A stretch of 64,000 nt of DNA from JAUVKT01 sp036350795 (GCA_036350795.1 JAZBNV010000035.1:1-64000); one strand, 5' to 3'; shown: positions 1-8,431, counted from the first letter of the stretch. Translations and numbers: made by a program. The notes: generated by a model not told the origin, from the letters alone.

Positions 1-573
1 CAGAAGTAGTAATCCAAAAAGTATAATGAAAAATGAAACCAGGCCCATCCCGAAGATCGTCCAGCCATAACCCCTGGTCAGTCTCCAGCTCTCTTCAATA
101 GCTGCAATAGGATCGAGGTTTCTGTCCATTACCAGTCGTGATACAAAAACCAGGCGACAGCTTATAATAATACCAGGTACCAGGAGCATGATTATTCCTA
201 TCATCACAAGGGCAAAAACCAGCAGGTTTGACAGGATAATATTAAGGTAAGAATCTGAGAAGCCTTTCACCATCCAATTATAATCTACCTTTTGTTTACG
301 TACTGCATGGACAAATAAAATATTAGCACCATAAGTAAAAACCGGGATTACAAGAAAAGAATATACCAGGGCCATCAGGGCAAAGACACCTATTGCCAGG
401 TTAAATCCTCCTACCTGTATTGTGACCCTTACAAACTGGGCAGGTCCCTGTACAAGCATCATTATGAAAATTATTAATAGCAGCGACAGGAAATTATCGC
501 CAAGTACCTGCATGCCCTGTCCGAAGCTCCTGCCAAAAGATGGTCGTTCCTGAATATTATTATTTGTTTCCAT
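1..573 (-). CDS. Multi-pass membrane protein, partial (C terminus beyond left edge)
   Basis: The reading frame is open for 191 codons from an ATG at 573-571 to the window edge without a stop, so the gene is cut by the window. The N terminus is short and polar, followed by several long hydrophobic stretches (LSLLLIIFIMMLV, VFALVMIGIIMLLVPGIII, FGMGLVSFFIILFGLLLL) and a polar segment containing RNLDPIAAIEESWRLTRG. That last motif is typical of YciC/DUF975-like and glycerophosphodiesterase-membrane-domain proteins. The function of these integral membrane families is poorly known. The assignment is by pattern only; the coding call is secure but the family is tentative. A TACATTTG box (596-603, minus) lies about 23 bases upstream of the start. 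Confidence 0.75.
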   Translation of the reverse strand, partial: METNNNIQERPSFGRSFGQGMQVLGDNFLSLLLIIFIMMLVQGPAQFVRVTIQVGGFNLAIGVFALMALVYSFLVIPVFTYGANILFVHAVRKQKVDYNWMVKGFSDSYLNIILSNLLVFALVMIGIIMLLVPGIIISCRLVFVSRLVMDRNLDPIAAIEESWRLTRGYGWTIFGMGLVSFFIILFGLLLL

Positions 574-595
574 AATTGTTGTGCTTATTCATAAA

Positions 596-603
596 CAAAT
601 GTA
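596..603 (-). promoter_or_regulatory. Putative -7 promoter box (TACATTTG) for the left-edge membrane gene
   Basis: On the minus strand the sequence reads TACATTTG, matching the Bacteroidota primary-sigma -7 consensus TAnnTTTG, and lies 22-30 bases before the ATG at 573. I see no convincing TTG at the -33 position. An inverted repeat (GAAC...GTTC flanking AATACT-AA-AGTATT, 621-644) lies just upstream and could be an operator. Confidence 0.45.
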
Positions 604-674
604 AGAACAGCATCTATATAGAACTTAATACTAAAGTATTGTTCTTGAACTTTCCTACTTAGGTATGCAGTATG

Positions 675-698
675 CTACTTAAGTAGTATTTAAATTTG
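675..698 (+). promoter_or_regulatory. Putative promoter with palindromic operator (CTACTTAAGTAG, then TAAATTTG)
   Basis: A perfect 12-base palindrome CTACTTAAGTAG (675-686) is followed 4 bases later by TAAATTTG (691-698), which fits the Bacteroidota -7 box. A second half-copy CTACTTAGGTA starts at 655. The palindrome occupies the spacer between -33 and -7, where a repressor would block transcription of the 740-2190 gene set. The LuxR-type regulator at the end of that set could act here, but that is inference. Confidence 0.45.
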
Positions 699-739
699 GT
701 CATATGTTTAGCCGAAGTTGAAACTTAAACAGACTATCA

Positions 740-919
740 ATGAAAATTATTAAGTCGATCATCCTGATAATAGGAATCCTGGCATTTGTAACAGGAGCTT
801 ATAATCTGGCAGTAATGCACCTGGAAAACCAGTGGTTCGGAATTACAGCAGGTATTTTTCTGATCTGGCTTTTCTTCAGGTTCGACAGGGTCCTTAAATT
901 ACACTCTTCTGAGTTATAA
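740..919 (+). CDS. Small two-helix membrane protein (59 aa)
   Basis: The ORF runs from ATG at 740 to TAA at 917-919 and encodes 59 residues. Two hydrophobic segments are visible (IIKSIILIIGILAFVTGAY and WFGITAGIFLIWLFF), separated by a short polar turn, with a basic C-terminal tail. It ends two bases before the next gene at 922, so the two are almost certainly co-transcribed from the TAAATTTG promoter at 691-698. No family is recognised. The tight spacing, the good start and the matching topology of its neighbour support a real gene. Confidence 0.6.
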   Translation: MKIIKSIILIIGILAFVTGAYNLAVMHLENQWFGITAGIFLIWLFFRFDRVLKLHSSEL

Positions 920-921
920 AA

Positions 922-1254
922 ATGAAACATACACCAGAACAGCTCGAAGAAATACGCAGGGAATTTAATAAAAGGAAAAGGTACAGGCTTATTATCTTTT
1001 ATACCTTCCTGGCCGTTTTGCTTGTCACAGGCATAGTCCTTTTACCACTTATGGGATGGCTTGGGATCCCCAGGCTTATATGGGCACCACCTGTATATAT
1101 TATTTTGTTTCTGTTGCTGGCACTGATTGCATTTTGGTGGAGATGCCCCGTATGCAACGCCACGCTGGGAAATGTTTTCAGCACAAAATTCTGCCCTGGG
1201 TGTGGTTTCCGGTTTGATAATGAAGATTCTGACAGCCAGTTTAAAAGGGATTAA
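922..1254 (+). CDS. Membrane protein with C-terminal zinc ribbon
   Basis: A 110-residue protein with a basic N terminus (about residues 1-22), two transmembrane segments (about 24-46 and 51-72) and a C-terminal zinc ribbon with two CxxC pairs (CPVC and CPGC, separated by about 14 residues). Zinc ribbons of this type usually bind structural zinc and mediate protein or nucleic-acid contacts; no specific function can be given. It lies between the 59-aa membrane gene and the LuxR-type regulator, all on one strand with gaps of 2 and 12 bases, so it is part of one operon. Confidence 0.75.
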   Translation: MKHTPEQLEEIRREFNKRKRYRLIIFYTFLAVLLVTGIVLLPLMGWLGIPRLIWAPPVYIILFLLLALIAFWWRCPVCNATLGNVFSTKFCPGCGFRFDNEDSDSQFKRD

Positions 1255-1266
1255 TATCTTTACGTT

Positions 1267-2190
1267 GTGCAAGAGGAGATTTCATATAGTATTCTTGTTA
1301 TTTCTGTTGGACTGACAGCATTCGGAATAATGATTGCTATATCTTTAAGGAAGATATATCCGGTAAAACTTATTTCTGCACTTATTTATTACCAGGCATT
1401 CGTGTTTGCTTTCGGATTTTATGGCCTCTGGGGACAGGCTGTTTTCATGATGTATATAAAAGACCTGCTTAATGAAGCTATGAGAGAAAGAATATCAATG
1501 GTGGCAACCCTTCAGGGTTTTCCCTTTATGATCCTGGGCTGGTATATGCTTGTAAGGTTTATTCGCGAACTTTACCAGCGAAAGACCGGGATAATGTTTA
1601 ATGCAGTATTCCTGGTATTCTCTGCAGTATCATTTGTTGCATTGATATGGTTTATTTCACAACCGGATTCTGATTCGAATTATTTCTACTCTGCTTTTTA
1701 CACAATTCTTTCATTAATTATTCAAGCGGGTATAGCAGTAAGCCTGATATTTATCTCACCAAAAAACAAGAGGGTAGATAAAAGAAAACTATTCTTTCTT
1801 GCAATTTTTATATGCTTACTTACAGCAATCCAGCTCAGCATACTTAATTTCTCTGATATGACCGCTTATTACGGATTGGGGTTCATCCTTTCCTTCTTTG
1901 TGCTGCATGCCGGAATTACAATTATAATAAGGTACAGCAACCTGTTAAAACCTTTCACCAGCAGGAAAGGCCAGAATATATCATTTGAATCATACTGTAA
2001 AGAGCACGAGATCTCACCCCGCGAAATAGATATAATACGTGAAATATGCAATGGTCATACCAATAAGGAAATATCCGAAAGATTATTTATCAGCGTACAG
2101 ACAGTTAAGGATCATACCCACAGGATTTATATAAAAACAGGTGTAAGGAACAGGGTCGATCTGATAAACAGCCTGAAAGAAATTCTTTAA
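1267..2190 (+). CDS. Membrane-bound LuxR-family transcriptional regulator
   Basis: The protein has 307 residues and starts at GTG; no in-frame upstream ATG is available. About seven hydrophobic segments fill residues 5-220, followed by a GerE/LuxR helix-turn-helix at about 240-305 (SPREIDIIREICNGHTNKEI, then SVQTVKDHTHRIYIKTGVRN). This resembles one-component regulators in which a multi-helix membrane sensor is fused to a LuxR DNA-binding domain. The ligand is unknown. It closes the three-gene operon starting at 740 and is convergent with thiN. A plausible target is its own promoter, where a palindrome overlaps the spacer (675-686); this is inference. Confidence 0.8.
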   Translation: MQEEISYSILVISVGLTAFGIMIAISLRKIYPVKLISALIYYQAFVFAFGFYGLWGQAVFMMYIKDLLNEAMRERISMVATLQGFPFMILGWYMLVRFIRELYQRKTGIMFNAVFLVFSAVSFVALIWFISQPDSDSNYFYSAFYTILSLIIQAGIAVSLIFISPKNKRVDKRKLFFLAIFICLLTAIQLSILNFSDMTAYYGLGFILSFFVLHAGITIIIRYSNLLKPFTSRKGQNISFESYCKEHEISPREIDIIREICNGHTNKEISERLFISVQTVKDHTHRIYIKTGVRNRVDLINSLKEIL

Positions 2191-2210
2191 GAAGCAGTTT
2201 ACCTTAAGAT

Positions 2211-2828
2211 TTAAAATTCAAGGAAAACAAGCAGCTTTCCCTCTTTGAAACTGAGCACAAAATTATCTGAAATACATTCATTCAGGCTACCAGTCCAGAG
2301 ATTTTCAAGGCAAAGTTCATTCATCGGGTATTTCAGGTTTTCTGATGTAACTATTGCCGGGCGATTAACAGAAAATACAGAGACCTGCTGTCCGGGGTAA
2401 CTCTTAATCATTTCTCCTGAATTGACCGGAAAAAATATTCCGTAATCCGTTACCATTCTTACTGAAAGGTACTCTGCATATTCAAGCAGCAATGAAATAT
2501 TACCGAGGGTATGATCTTCCCTGAGGCCTGTTGCTCCCAGAATAGCCACATTCAAAAAACCTTTTCCAATACAGAATGAGATTGCTTTTGTAAGATCATT
2601 GCTTTCCTGGTCCTCGGTGTTGCGGTAAAGCCGGTCTTTATACTTCCCGGGGCTTTCAGGATTTATTGAATCCATATCACCCACAATTGCATAAGGCTCC
2701 AGCCCGTATCGAAGCAGTTTGTCTGCAGCACCATCGCAGCAGACTATTTTCTCGGCATTATCAAGGTAGCCCAGGGATAAAGGAGATTTCGGAAACTCCC
2801 CGTTCGCCAGTATCACAATCTTTTCCAT
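2211..2828 (-). CDS. thiN: Thiamine pyrophosphokinase
   Basis: This enzyme transfers pyrophosphate from ATP to thiamine, making thiamine pyrophosphate in the cytoplasm. Visible hallmarks are the N-terminal ILANGEFP strand, CCDGAADKL, the catalytic-domain motif VGDMDSI, the DQESNDLTKAI segment and LGATGLREDHTLGN, in the order expected for the TPK family. The length of 205 aa is normal. I start at MEKIVILANG (2828), although in-frame TTG/ATG codons at 2852/2849 lie in a 10-base tandem repeat and would add up to eight residues. It is the last gene of the riboswitch-controlled receptor-pnuT-thiN operon and traps imported thiamine. Confidence 0.93.
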   Translation of the reverse strand: MEKIVILANGEFPKSPLSLGYLDNAEKIVCCDGAADKLLRYGLEPYAIVGDMDSINPESPGKYKDRLYRNTEDQESNDLTKAISFCIGKGFLNVAILGATGLREDHTLGNISLLLEYAEYLSVRMVTDYGIFFPVNSGEMIKSYPGQQVSVFSVNRPAIVTSENLKYPMNELCLENLWTGSLNECISDNFVLSFKEGKLLVFLEF

Positions 2829-2831
2829 ATT

Positions 2832-2881
2832 ATTCGCATCAATTCGCATCAATTCGCATTAATTTGCATCAATTCGCATCA
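2832..2881. repeat. Five tandem copies of a 10-base unit (ATTCGCATCA) at the pnuT/thiN junction
   Basis: The unit ATTCGCATCA is repeated from 2832 to 2881, with two copies differing by one base each. On the minus strand it encodes the last residues of PnuT (MRIDAN then stop at 2859-2861), and the next copies give in-frame thiN start-like codons. Slippage could change the PnuT tail and the pnuT-thiN spacing. Confidence 0.85.
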
Positions 2882-3509
2882 CCTTCCTCCACTCAACCAG
2901 GCCAACAAAAGCCATTATGGTATAAACGGCAAAAAGGACCACGGTTGGGTATAAGCCCTTGTAAATATAAAGACCCATAGATACAATATTAACTATCATC
3001 CATAAATACCAGTGCTCTATTAATTTCCTGGCCAGCATCCATGTGGCAACAACTGAAAGTGCCGTTGTAAAAGCATCCCAGCCGGGGATTGTTGAATCTG
3101 TATACCCGGCCAGTATAAACCATATCATTAAAAAAAGTGCAGCAGAAATAATAATAAGAAAGCTACCCTGCCAGAATTTTACATTACTGACCAGTAGTTC
3201 CTTGCTTCTACTCTCCTCCAGTCTGCTCACCCCTTTTTCCCTTTGCTCATGCTCTCCCACTCTCCCACTCTCTCCTTTCCTGACTGTTCCGGCCCAAACT
3301 TTCCAACCATATATACTTATAAACAGATAATACCACTGCAGGCCCATGTCGGCATAAAATCCACTATTATTAAACACCCATATATAAATTGCAGAAGTAA
3401 GAATACCCAGTGGCCATAACCATATATTCTGCCTTATTTCCAGGAATACATACAGTATCCCGCTTATTGCTCCGAAAATCTCTATAGAATGGTTATTCAG
3501 CCATGACAT
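2859..3509 (-). CDS. pnuT: PnuC-family thiamine transporter (PnuT)
   Basis: A 216-residue membrane protein of the PnuC family, which moves vitamins such as nicotinamide riboside or thiamine across the inner membrane by facilitated diffusion. Family marks include EIFGAISGILYVFLEIRQNIWLWPLGI, here split over the first two helices, and LQWYYLFISIYGWKVW. Its position between the TonB receptor and thiN downstream of a TPP riboswitch identifies thiamine as the substrate. Residues of about 74-108 form a long, charged loop rich in Glu, Arg, Gly and Ser. It is encoded by a purine-rich stretch unlike the rest of the gene and may be an in-frame insertion. The C terminus lies in the 10-base repeat. Confidence 0.9.
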   Translation of the reverse strand: MSWLNNHSIEIFGAISGILYVFLEIRQNIWLWPLGILTSAIYIWVFNNSGFYADMGLQWYYLFISIYGWKVWAGTVRKGESGRVGEHEQREKGVSRLEESRSKELLVSNVKFWQGSFLIIISAALFLMIWFILAGYTDSTIPGWDAFTTALSVVATWMLARKLIEHWYLWMIVNIVSMGLYIYKGLYPTVVLFAVYTIMAFVGLVEWRKVMRIDAN

Positions 3510-3560
3510 TACTTAAAGGTTTTTAAAGCAGGTTTATCGCTCTGCCGGTATAAAAGCAAA

Positions 3561-6002
3561 CTAGAATAAAAGCGTGAGTCTTGCCAGGTAGCTGGTGCCT
3601 GCCTGCGGGAAATAATATGCCCATGTGTATTCCTGCATATCCTCATACCAGCTGCCTCCATAAGCATTATTCTCATAGAGTGTATTGAAAATATTACTAA
3701 CCAGGAGCTGTAATCCCACCTTCATTCTTCCCCCGGCAGAAAGATCATAATCCAACCTGAGGTTACTGACAAGGTAAGGGTCTATTTTCCTGTTTTCGCT
3801 CTGTGTATTATCGAAATACTGCTTACCAACGTATTTACTGATAAAGTGTACACCCATATCCTTGAAGGGATAAAAACCAAGATCGCCCGATGCCACTACC
3901 GAGGGTGAATATGCTATATCCACATCTTTATGGTAAATCGAGATTTCTTCGGTAATATCCAGGGCCGGGATATAGTTGGAAGCATATTCGGTGAAGTCTT
4001 TAATTATATTTCTGCTGAATGTTGATGTAAATTTCCACTCCAGCATTTCTACTGGCCTGATACTGGCGCTGATCTCGATACCTGCCCGGTAAGAATTTGC
4101 AACATTTGTCATTATCGGGTAACCTACATTACTCAGCTTCCCGGTTGGCACAAGCTGATCTGAATATAACATATAGTAAAGGTTTATTCCGGCAGAAAAC
4201 CTTGAATACCTTAGCATATAACCAGCTTCAAAGTCATAGAGGGTTTCAGGAAGGGGAGTTGCACTATCATCACCTGCAGCATCTTTGTAATTTGCCCTTG
4301 TTGGCTCCTTATTTGCAACAGCAAACGACAGGAAGGCATCCTGGTTGGCATTCAGGGTAAAGAATAGTCCTGCCTTTGGATTAATAAAATTGAATTTATT
4401 TGCAATATTAAGAAACCTCAGATCGTCGTCGTTGCCCTGGATGGTATAATCAATATTCCTGTATTGAATATCAGCATAAGCTTTAATCCTGCCGGAAAGT
4501 GAATAGTTTAGCTTGGTATAAATATTAAACTCGTCTTTTTGCCCCCCGTTAATATACCACTGATGTCCTGTTTCGGTGGTGCCTGCCCAGCGCATCCAGA
4601 TTATAGTGCCAAAATGGTCGCCAACGTACCTGTTAAGAGCACCACCAATTGAAAGATCCAGGCGTCCCGTGTTATAATTCAGGTTAAATACGCCTCCATA
4701 ATAAAAATTATAAAGCCACTTTCGCCTGATAAGGTCAGTGCGGTCGAGAAAAACATCTTCAAATAGTCCGTGCAGTATCCAGTTCGGAAGATCATATTCG
4801 CTGAGCTTCTGGTCTTCCTTGTACTGTTCATAATAGCCTGCTCCGCGTGTGAAGTGGCCTGCAGTCTTCAGGAATAACCTGTCATTAATCTGCCAGTTAT
4901 AGATAAGGTGAAAATGTGTCTGGACATAATTATCATCCTGGCCGTTATAATACCTTATATTACCCTGGGTATCGCGGTATTCACCTGCCGGGTTATATGT
5001 TCTGTTTGTTGCCAGGCTGTCTGCCGGCACACCCCACCAGCTTATTCCCGTAACTTCCTCCCCGTGAATAAAATTTGCCTTAAGAATACTTGATTTTAAC
5101 CTGTACTGTCCCGTTAGCAAAAGCGACCTGTGGCTCGATCCGGCCCTGTCGATATAACCCGAGCTCTGGACCCCGGAGAATCTCATATCAAGTTTAAACT
5201 TTTCGCCGAGCAATCCGGAGCCGATTTTTGCAGATACTTTTGCAGTACTGAATGATCCAAGCGATGTACTTAGTTCTGCATAAGCTTTATCAGAAGGATT
5301 GCTTACAGTCATATTTATGCTTGCCCCGAAGGCTCCTGCGCCGTTAGTTGATGTTCCTACGCCTCTCTGTACCTGCACCTCGGATACTGAAGCCACAATA
5401 TCAGGCATATTTACCCAGAAAACCTGCTGGGATTCGGAGTCGTTGAGAGGTATACCATCCAGGGTAACATTTATTCTGCTGGCATCACTGCCCCTGATTC
5501 TTAATCCTGTATATCCTATTCCTGTTCCGGCTTCTGAGGTGGCAATCACCGAAGGCTGAAGAGCAAGCAGGTAAGGAAGATCCTGGCCGGTGTTTATTTT
5601 TCGTATTTCGCCGGCTTTCAGACTTGTGTGAGCAACCGGAGTAACTGAGGATGCACGTATTCCCCTTACTATAATCTCCTCGGTAATAATTATTTCATTC
5701 TCAAGGGTAACATCAATATTCACATCCCTGTCAACAGTAATCTCAATAGTCCTGGAATGATAACCCAGGTATGAAAATACAAAACTATACTTTCCTTCTC
5801 TTATTTTCGGGAACTCAAAAACTCCGTCAATGTCGGTATATGATCCCAGGTAAGTGCCTGATACAACTATTGTTGCACCCGGAAGCAAATCGCCTTTCAT
5901 ATTAGATACTGTTCCTGATACTTTCCAGTTCCTGTCTTCATTGAGCCCCCGGGCCGGTACTATCAGCACCAGCAATAACAGTACGATTAGTGAAATTCTC
6001 AT
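3561..6002 (-). CDS. TonB-dependent outer-membrane receptor, probably for thiamine
   Basis: The product has 813 residues: a signal peptide (about 1-19), a carboxypeptidase-regulatory-like beta domain (about 25-110, VSGTVSNMKGDLLPGATIVV), a plug domain (about 115-235, with LRIRGSDASRINVTLDGIPL) and a 22-strand-type beta-barrel ending in a terminal Phe. TonB receptors import scarce ligands using the proton gradient through ExbBD-TonB. The TPP riboswitch starts 44 bases upstream of its ATG, and pnuT and thiN follow, so thiamine or a phosphate ester is the likely ligand. This operon order is known from thiamine regulons of Bacteroides. No TonB or ExbBD gene is present in the window. Confidence 0.92.
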   Translation of the reverse strand: MRISLIVLLLLVLIVPARGLNEDRNWKVSGTVSNMKGDLLPGATIVVSGTYLGSYTDIDGVFEFPKIREGKYSFVFSYLGYHSRTIEITVDRDVNIDVTLENEIIITEEIIVRGIRASSVTPVAHTSLKAGEIRKINTGQDLPYLLALQPSVIATSEAGTGIGYTGLRIRGSDASRINVTLDGIPLNDSESQQVFWVNMPDIVASVSEVQVQRGVGTSTNGAGAFGASINMTVSNPSDKAYAELSTSLGSFSTAKVSAKIGSGLLGEKFKLDMRFSGVQSSGYIDRAGSSHRSLLLTGQYRLKSSILKANFIHGEEVTGISWWGVPADSLATNRTYNPAGEYRDTQGNIRYYNGQDDNYVQTHFHLIYNWQINDRLFLKTAGHFTRGAGYYEQYKEDQKLSEYDLPNWILHGLFEDVFLDRTDLIRRKWLYNFYYGGVFNLNYNTGRLDLSIGGALNRYVGDHFGTIIWMRWAGTTETGHQWYINGGQKDEFNIYTKLNYSLSGRIKAYADIQYRNIDYTIQGNDDDLRFLNIANKFNFINPKAGLFFTLNANQDAFLSFAVANKEPTRANYKDAAGDDSATPLPETLYDFEAGYMLRYSRFSAGINLYYMLYSDQLVPTGKLSNVGYPIMTNVANSYRAGIEISASIRPVEMLEWKFTSTFSRNIIKDFTEYASNYIPALDITEEISIYHKDVDIAYSPSVVASGDLGFYPFKDMGVHFISKYVGKQYFDNTQSENRKIDPYLVSNLRLDYDLSAGGRMKVGLQLLVSNIFNTLYENNAYGGSWYEDMQEYTWAYYFPQAGTSYLARLTLLF

Positions 6003-6045
6003 TCTGCCTGAATTAAATTAATACTGTACAATGAGGTGGCTATAA

Positions 6046-6114
6046 TTCCCTACGCCGGCATTATCCGGATCAGGTTGTCAGGGTATGTTCTCAGCCTGTA
6101 TATTACGGCACCCC
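6046..6114 (-). promoter_or_regulatory. TPP riboswitch (THI element)
   Basis: Read on the minus strand, the segment begins GGGGTGCC (6114-6107), contains the conserved GCTGAGA core (6095-6089) and ends with ACCTGATCCGGATAATGCC and GCGTAGGGAA (to 6046). These are the invariant blocks of the thiamine pyrophosphate aptamer. It lies 44 bases upstream of the TonB receptor ATG. High TPP is expected to switch off the receptor-pnuT-thiN operon. I cannot tell whether it acts on termination or on translation; no obvious terminator is visible in the 43 bases that follow. Confidence 0.95.
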
Positions 6115-6184
6115 ATTGAATCAGCTTGTAAAGTTACGTGGTTTTATTATATAATGAAAGTTAAGCACAAATTATTAGTGGATT

Positions 6185-6210
6185 GTTTATCAAAAGATTT
6201 TATACATTTG
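6185..6210 (+). promoter_or_regulatory. Putative promoter for the DUF3052-like gene
   Basis: TACATTTG at 6203-6210 matches the -7 box TAnnTTTG, with a TTG at 6183-6185 separated by 17 bases. The start codon at 6235 lies 25 bases downstream, which supports that start over the in-frame ATG codons at 6085 and 6154, which lie upstream of this box. Confidence 0.45.
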
Positions 6211-6234
6211 GCAGCAGATCAGCTAAAACCTTCG

Positions 6235-6648
6235 ATGGAGAATTTACTTATAAAAATAAACTACAAGGGATACGAAAGAATATGCGTTCAGAATGCAGGT
6301 AAACGGTTTCTGAAGTCCTTATCCAGGCATTTAAAGGATATAAGGATTGATGAAGCTATAGATCCCAGGTTTCTCTACGAGTTTATAATAATCTTTGCAA
6401 ACTCAGCACAGGATGTAGATTTAAGCGCTCACAGGGCCATACATAACCTGTATGACGATGGAATCTTATGGTATGTTTTTCCGAAGAATGTAAGTGATGG
6501 TGATGAGAATGCACTTACCCGCAAAAAAGGATGGAATGCCTGTAAATCAGCCGGATTTGAGCCTGTGCGCCTTATCAGTTTTGATGATAATCTAAGTGCA
6601 ATGCGCTTCAGGAACAAAAAGTATATCAGCAGAAGAAACAGAAAATAA
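6235..6648 (+). CDS. DUF3052-like protein
   Basis: The protein has 137 residues when started at MENLLIKIN (6235). This start is chosen because a -7 box lies just upstream and the longer versions would run into the TPP riboswitch. The C-terminal half has the pattern FLYEFIIIFAN... DDGILWYVFPKN... GWNACKSAGFEPVRLISFDD, then LSAMRFR. This resembles DUF3052, where a predicted Rossmann-like strand is followed by a WVAWPK-type motif and an ending of the SALRF kind. The function of DUF3052 is unknown. The match is by memory of the motif only and is of moderate strength. It is convergent with the M1 peptidase gene, 5 bases apart. Confidence 0.6.
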   Translation: MENLLIKINYKGYERICVQNAGKRFLKSLSRHLKDIRIDEAIDPRFLYEFIIIFANSAQDVDLSAHRAIHNLYDDGILWYVFPKNVSDGDENALTRKKGWNACKSAGFEPVRLISFDDNLSAMRFRNKKYISRRNRK

Positions 6649-6653
6649 GCGAT

Positions 6654-8246
6654 CTAAAACTCCCTGAATAATAATTTTACATCCGGGTCCGGAATAACTT
6701 TATCGGGCCTGTCTTCAAGTTTAATTGTAAATGTACTCAGCTTCTGGTTTATTTGTATTTCTTCTCTTATTGTTTTTCCTTCATTCCCGAATGAAACAGT
6801 GAGCGGAAAATAGAAAACTTCACCTTCCTGTACCTGCCTTATATTAAGGGTAAGCTCCTTTTTGCGTGCAGAATAATCCCAGTCGATATCAAGCACTGGT
6901 ATATCTGGTCTGTAAAGCCATTGATCAAAAAATGTTTCCAGATCCTTCTGGCTAAATTCTTCCATGGTAGACCTGAGGTCAGAAGTAAGAGCATTCCTGT
7001 TCCTGAACCGGCTATAATAAGTCCTGATTGCAGTATTAAAGTGTTCGTCTCCCATTTCATTTCTCAGCATATGAAGAACCCAGGCACCTTTCTGGTAGGA
7101 GTAAGTGCTGAGAAGCTCCATAAAATTTGTAATTGTTGTATCAATTACCGGGGCGGGTCTGCGGTCAATGGCCCTGATTACCCTGGTGCGCGAGCTTGCC
7201 ATTGAGGACCTTAGCTTATCTGGCCCATCCTTAAATTCGAAATAGAGGGAGGTAAAGTAGGTTGCAAAACCTTCGCTGAGCCATACATGATGCCAGTCTC
7301 CTTCTGTAACAGAATTACCAAACCACTGGTGAGCTATTTCGTGTGCCATAAGACTTTCGGCCCTCTTATTCCCGCTTACCGTTCTTTCACTGTAAAAGAT
7401 GCAGCCTGCATTTTCCATTCCGCCAAAAATAGTTTTAGACTGAACATTTGCCAGCTTTTCGTAAGGATATGATCCGATCCGGTCAGAAAAAAAGGTAAAT
7501 GGATCTATTGCAGCCGAGAAATCACTGAATCCTATTTCCCTGTCTTCAGGAAACACATAAGTCCAGATGTCGGTACCTCCAACCCTGTCGAGCAACTGCG
7601 ATGCAAATCGGGCAACCCCGATAACCATAACCTTGGTGGGTATGGAAACCTCTTCTTTCCAGTGGGTAAGTTTTATCCCATCGTCAATGTACGACTCTTC
7701 AACTCTTAACCCATTTGAAACAACGGTATATTTTTCGGGAGCATATACCTTAAACTCAACCTTTGCCTTATCGGAAGGATGATCGACGCATGGAATCCAG
7801 TTCCTTGCCCTGTCGGGCCAGTTATCGGCAAAGAAAGTCCGGTTGCCATGCCGGTTCTCCGATATAATTAATCCATCTGCCGGAATTCCCCGGTATTTAA
7901 TTTCAATATTCGTAAATGAGCCTTCATCCTTACTTACCGGCAGGACAATCTTCAACCTGTTGTTTTCATGATTCCATTCTGCTACCCGCTTATCAACAAG
8001 TACCTGCGCTACTGTCATACCCTTCCCTGCCAGGTTTCTTCCTGTGAGGTCGAAGGTAACAATACCTGTTTTTGCCCTATGCACCATATTTATCAGAGCT
8101 TCTCCATCAATAACATCATTACTGTCTGTCAGATGAAGATTAAAAATATAACGGATTATATCCGTTCCGGGATCGAGGGGATAATAATCGGATGAATACA
8201 GGTTCAGTCCAAAGCAAAGCAGTGCCAGAAAAAATATTTTTCTCAT
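6654..8246 (-). CDS. M1-family metallopeptidase (aminopeptidase)
   Basis: A secreted or periplasmic zinc peptidase of 530 residues. A signal peptide spans about residues 1-18. The exopeptidase motif GGMENAG is at 275-281 and the zinc site HEIAH at 302-306, with the third ligand Glu at 325 (SEGFATYF), so all catalytic residues are present. The order is an N-terminal beta domain (about 25-210) and then the thermolysin-like domain. The protein stops after a short beta domain and lacks the large C-terminal helical domain of PepN-type enzymes, as in the shorter leukotriene-A4-hydrolase-like bacterial forms. A TACATTTG box (8277-8284, minus) lies 31 bases upstream. It probably trims peptides taken from the environment. 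Confidence 0.9.
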   Translation of the reverse strand: MRKIFFLALLCFGLNLYSSDYYPLDPGTDIIRYIFNLHLTDSNDVIDGEALINMVHRAKTGIVTFDLTGRNLAGKGMTVAQVLVDKRVAEWNHENNRLKIVLPVSKDEGSFTNIEIKYRGIPADGLIISENRHGNRTFFADNWPDRARNWIPCVDHPSDKAKVEFKVYAPEKYTVVSNGLRVEESYIDDGIKLTHWKEEVSIPTKVMVIGVARFASQLLDRVGGTDIWTYVFPEDREIGFSDFSAAIDPFTFFSDRIGSYPYEKLANVQSKTIFGGMENAGCIFYSERTVSGNKRAESLMAHEIAHQWFGNSVTEGDWHHVWLSEGFATYFTSLYFEFKDGPDKLRSSMASSRTRVIRAIDRRPAPVIDTTITNFMELLSTYSYQKGAWVLHMLRNEMGDEHFNTAIRTYYSRFRNRNALTSDLRSTMEEFSQKDLETFFDQWLYRPDIPVLDIDWDYSARKKELTLNIRQVQEGEVFYFPLTVSFGNEGKTIREEIQINQKLSTFTIKLEDRPDKVIPDPDVKLLFREF

Positions 8247-8276
8247 AGTTCTTACTCTTGATCAGGTCAGGTAATG

Positions 8277-8284
8277 CAAATGTA
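8277..8284 (-). promoter_or_regulatory. Putative -7 promoter box (TACATTTG) of the M1 peptidase gene
   Basis: The minus strand reads TACATTTG, 31 bases before the ATG at 8246, and fits the Bacteroidota TAnnTTTG box. No clear TTG is seen 19-21 bases further upstream. Confidence 0.45.
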
Positions 8285-8377
8285 TATAACTAATCTTTCT
8301 TATCAGCTTTTTTATAACATATGTTTATCCGGCACGCTGTATTTTACCGGCAACTTTATAGCATACAGCTCCTTCTT

Positions 8378-8431
8378 TCAACTTTTATCTTTTATCCTTT
8401 ATCCTTTATCTTATAATAATTCTTAGCTTTG
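8378..8431 (+). promoter_or_regulatory. TTTATC-type pyrimidine repeat followed by a -7 box (TAGCTTTG)
   Basis: From 8378 to 8412 the strand shows repeated TTTATC(C) units. A TAGCTTTG box at 8424-8431 follows, 43 bases before the DUF4290 start codon. The box fits TAnnTTTG; there is no TTG at -33. The repeat is of the simple purine/pyrimidine kind seen in other intergenic gaps of this window. Confidence 0.4.

Noticed and set aside
2832..2881. Tandem repeat considered as a CRISPR-like array
   Set aside because: The units are 10 bases with no spacers, and there are no cas genes.
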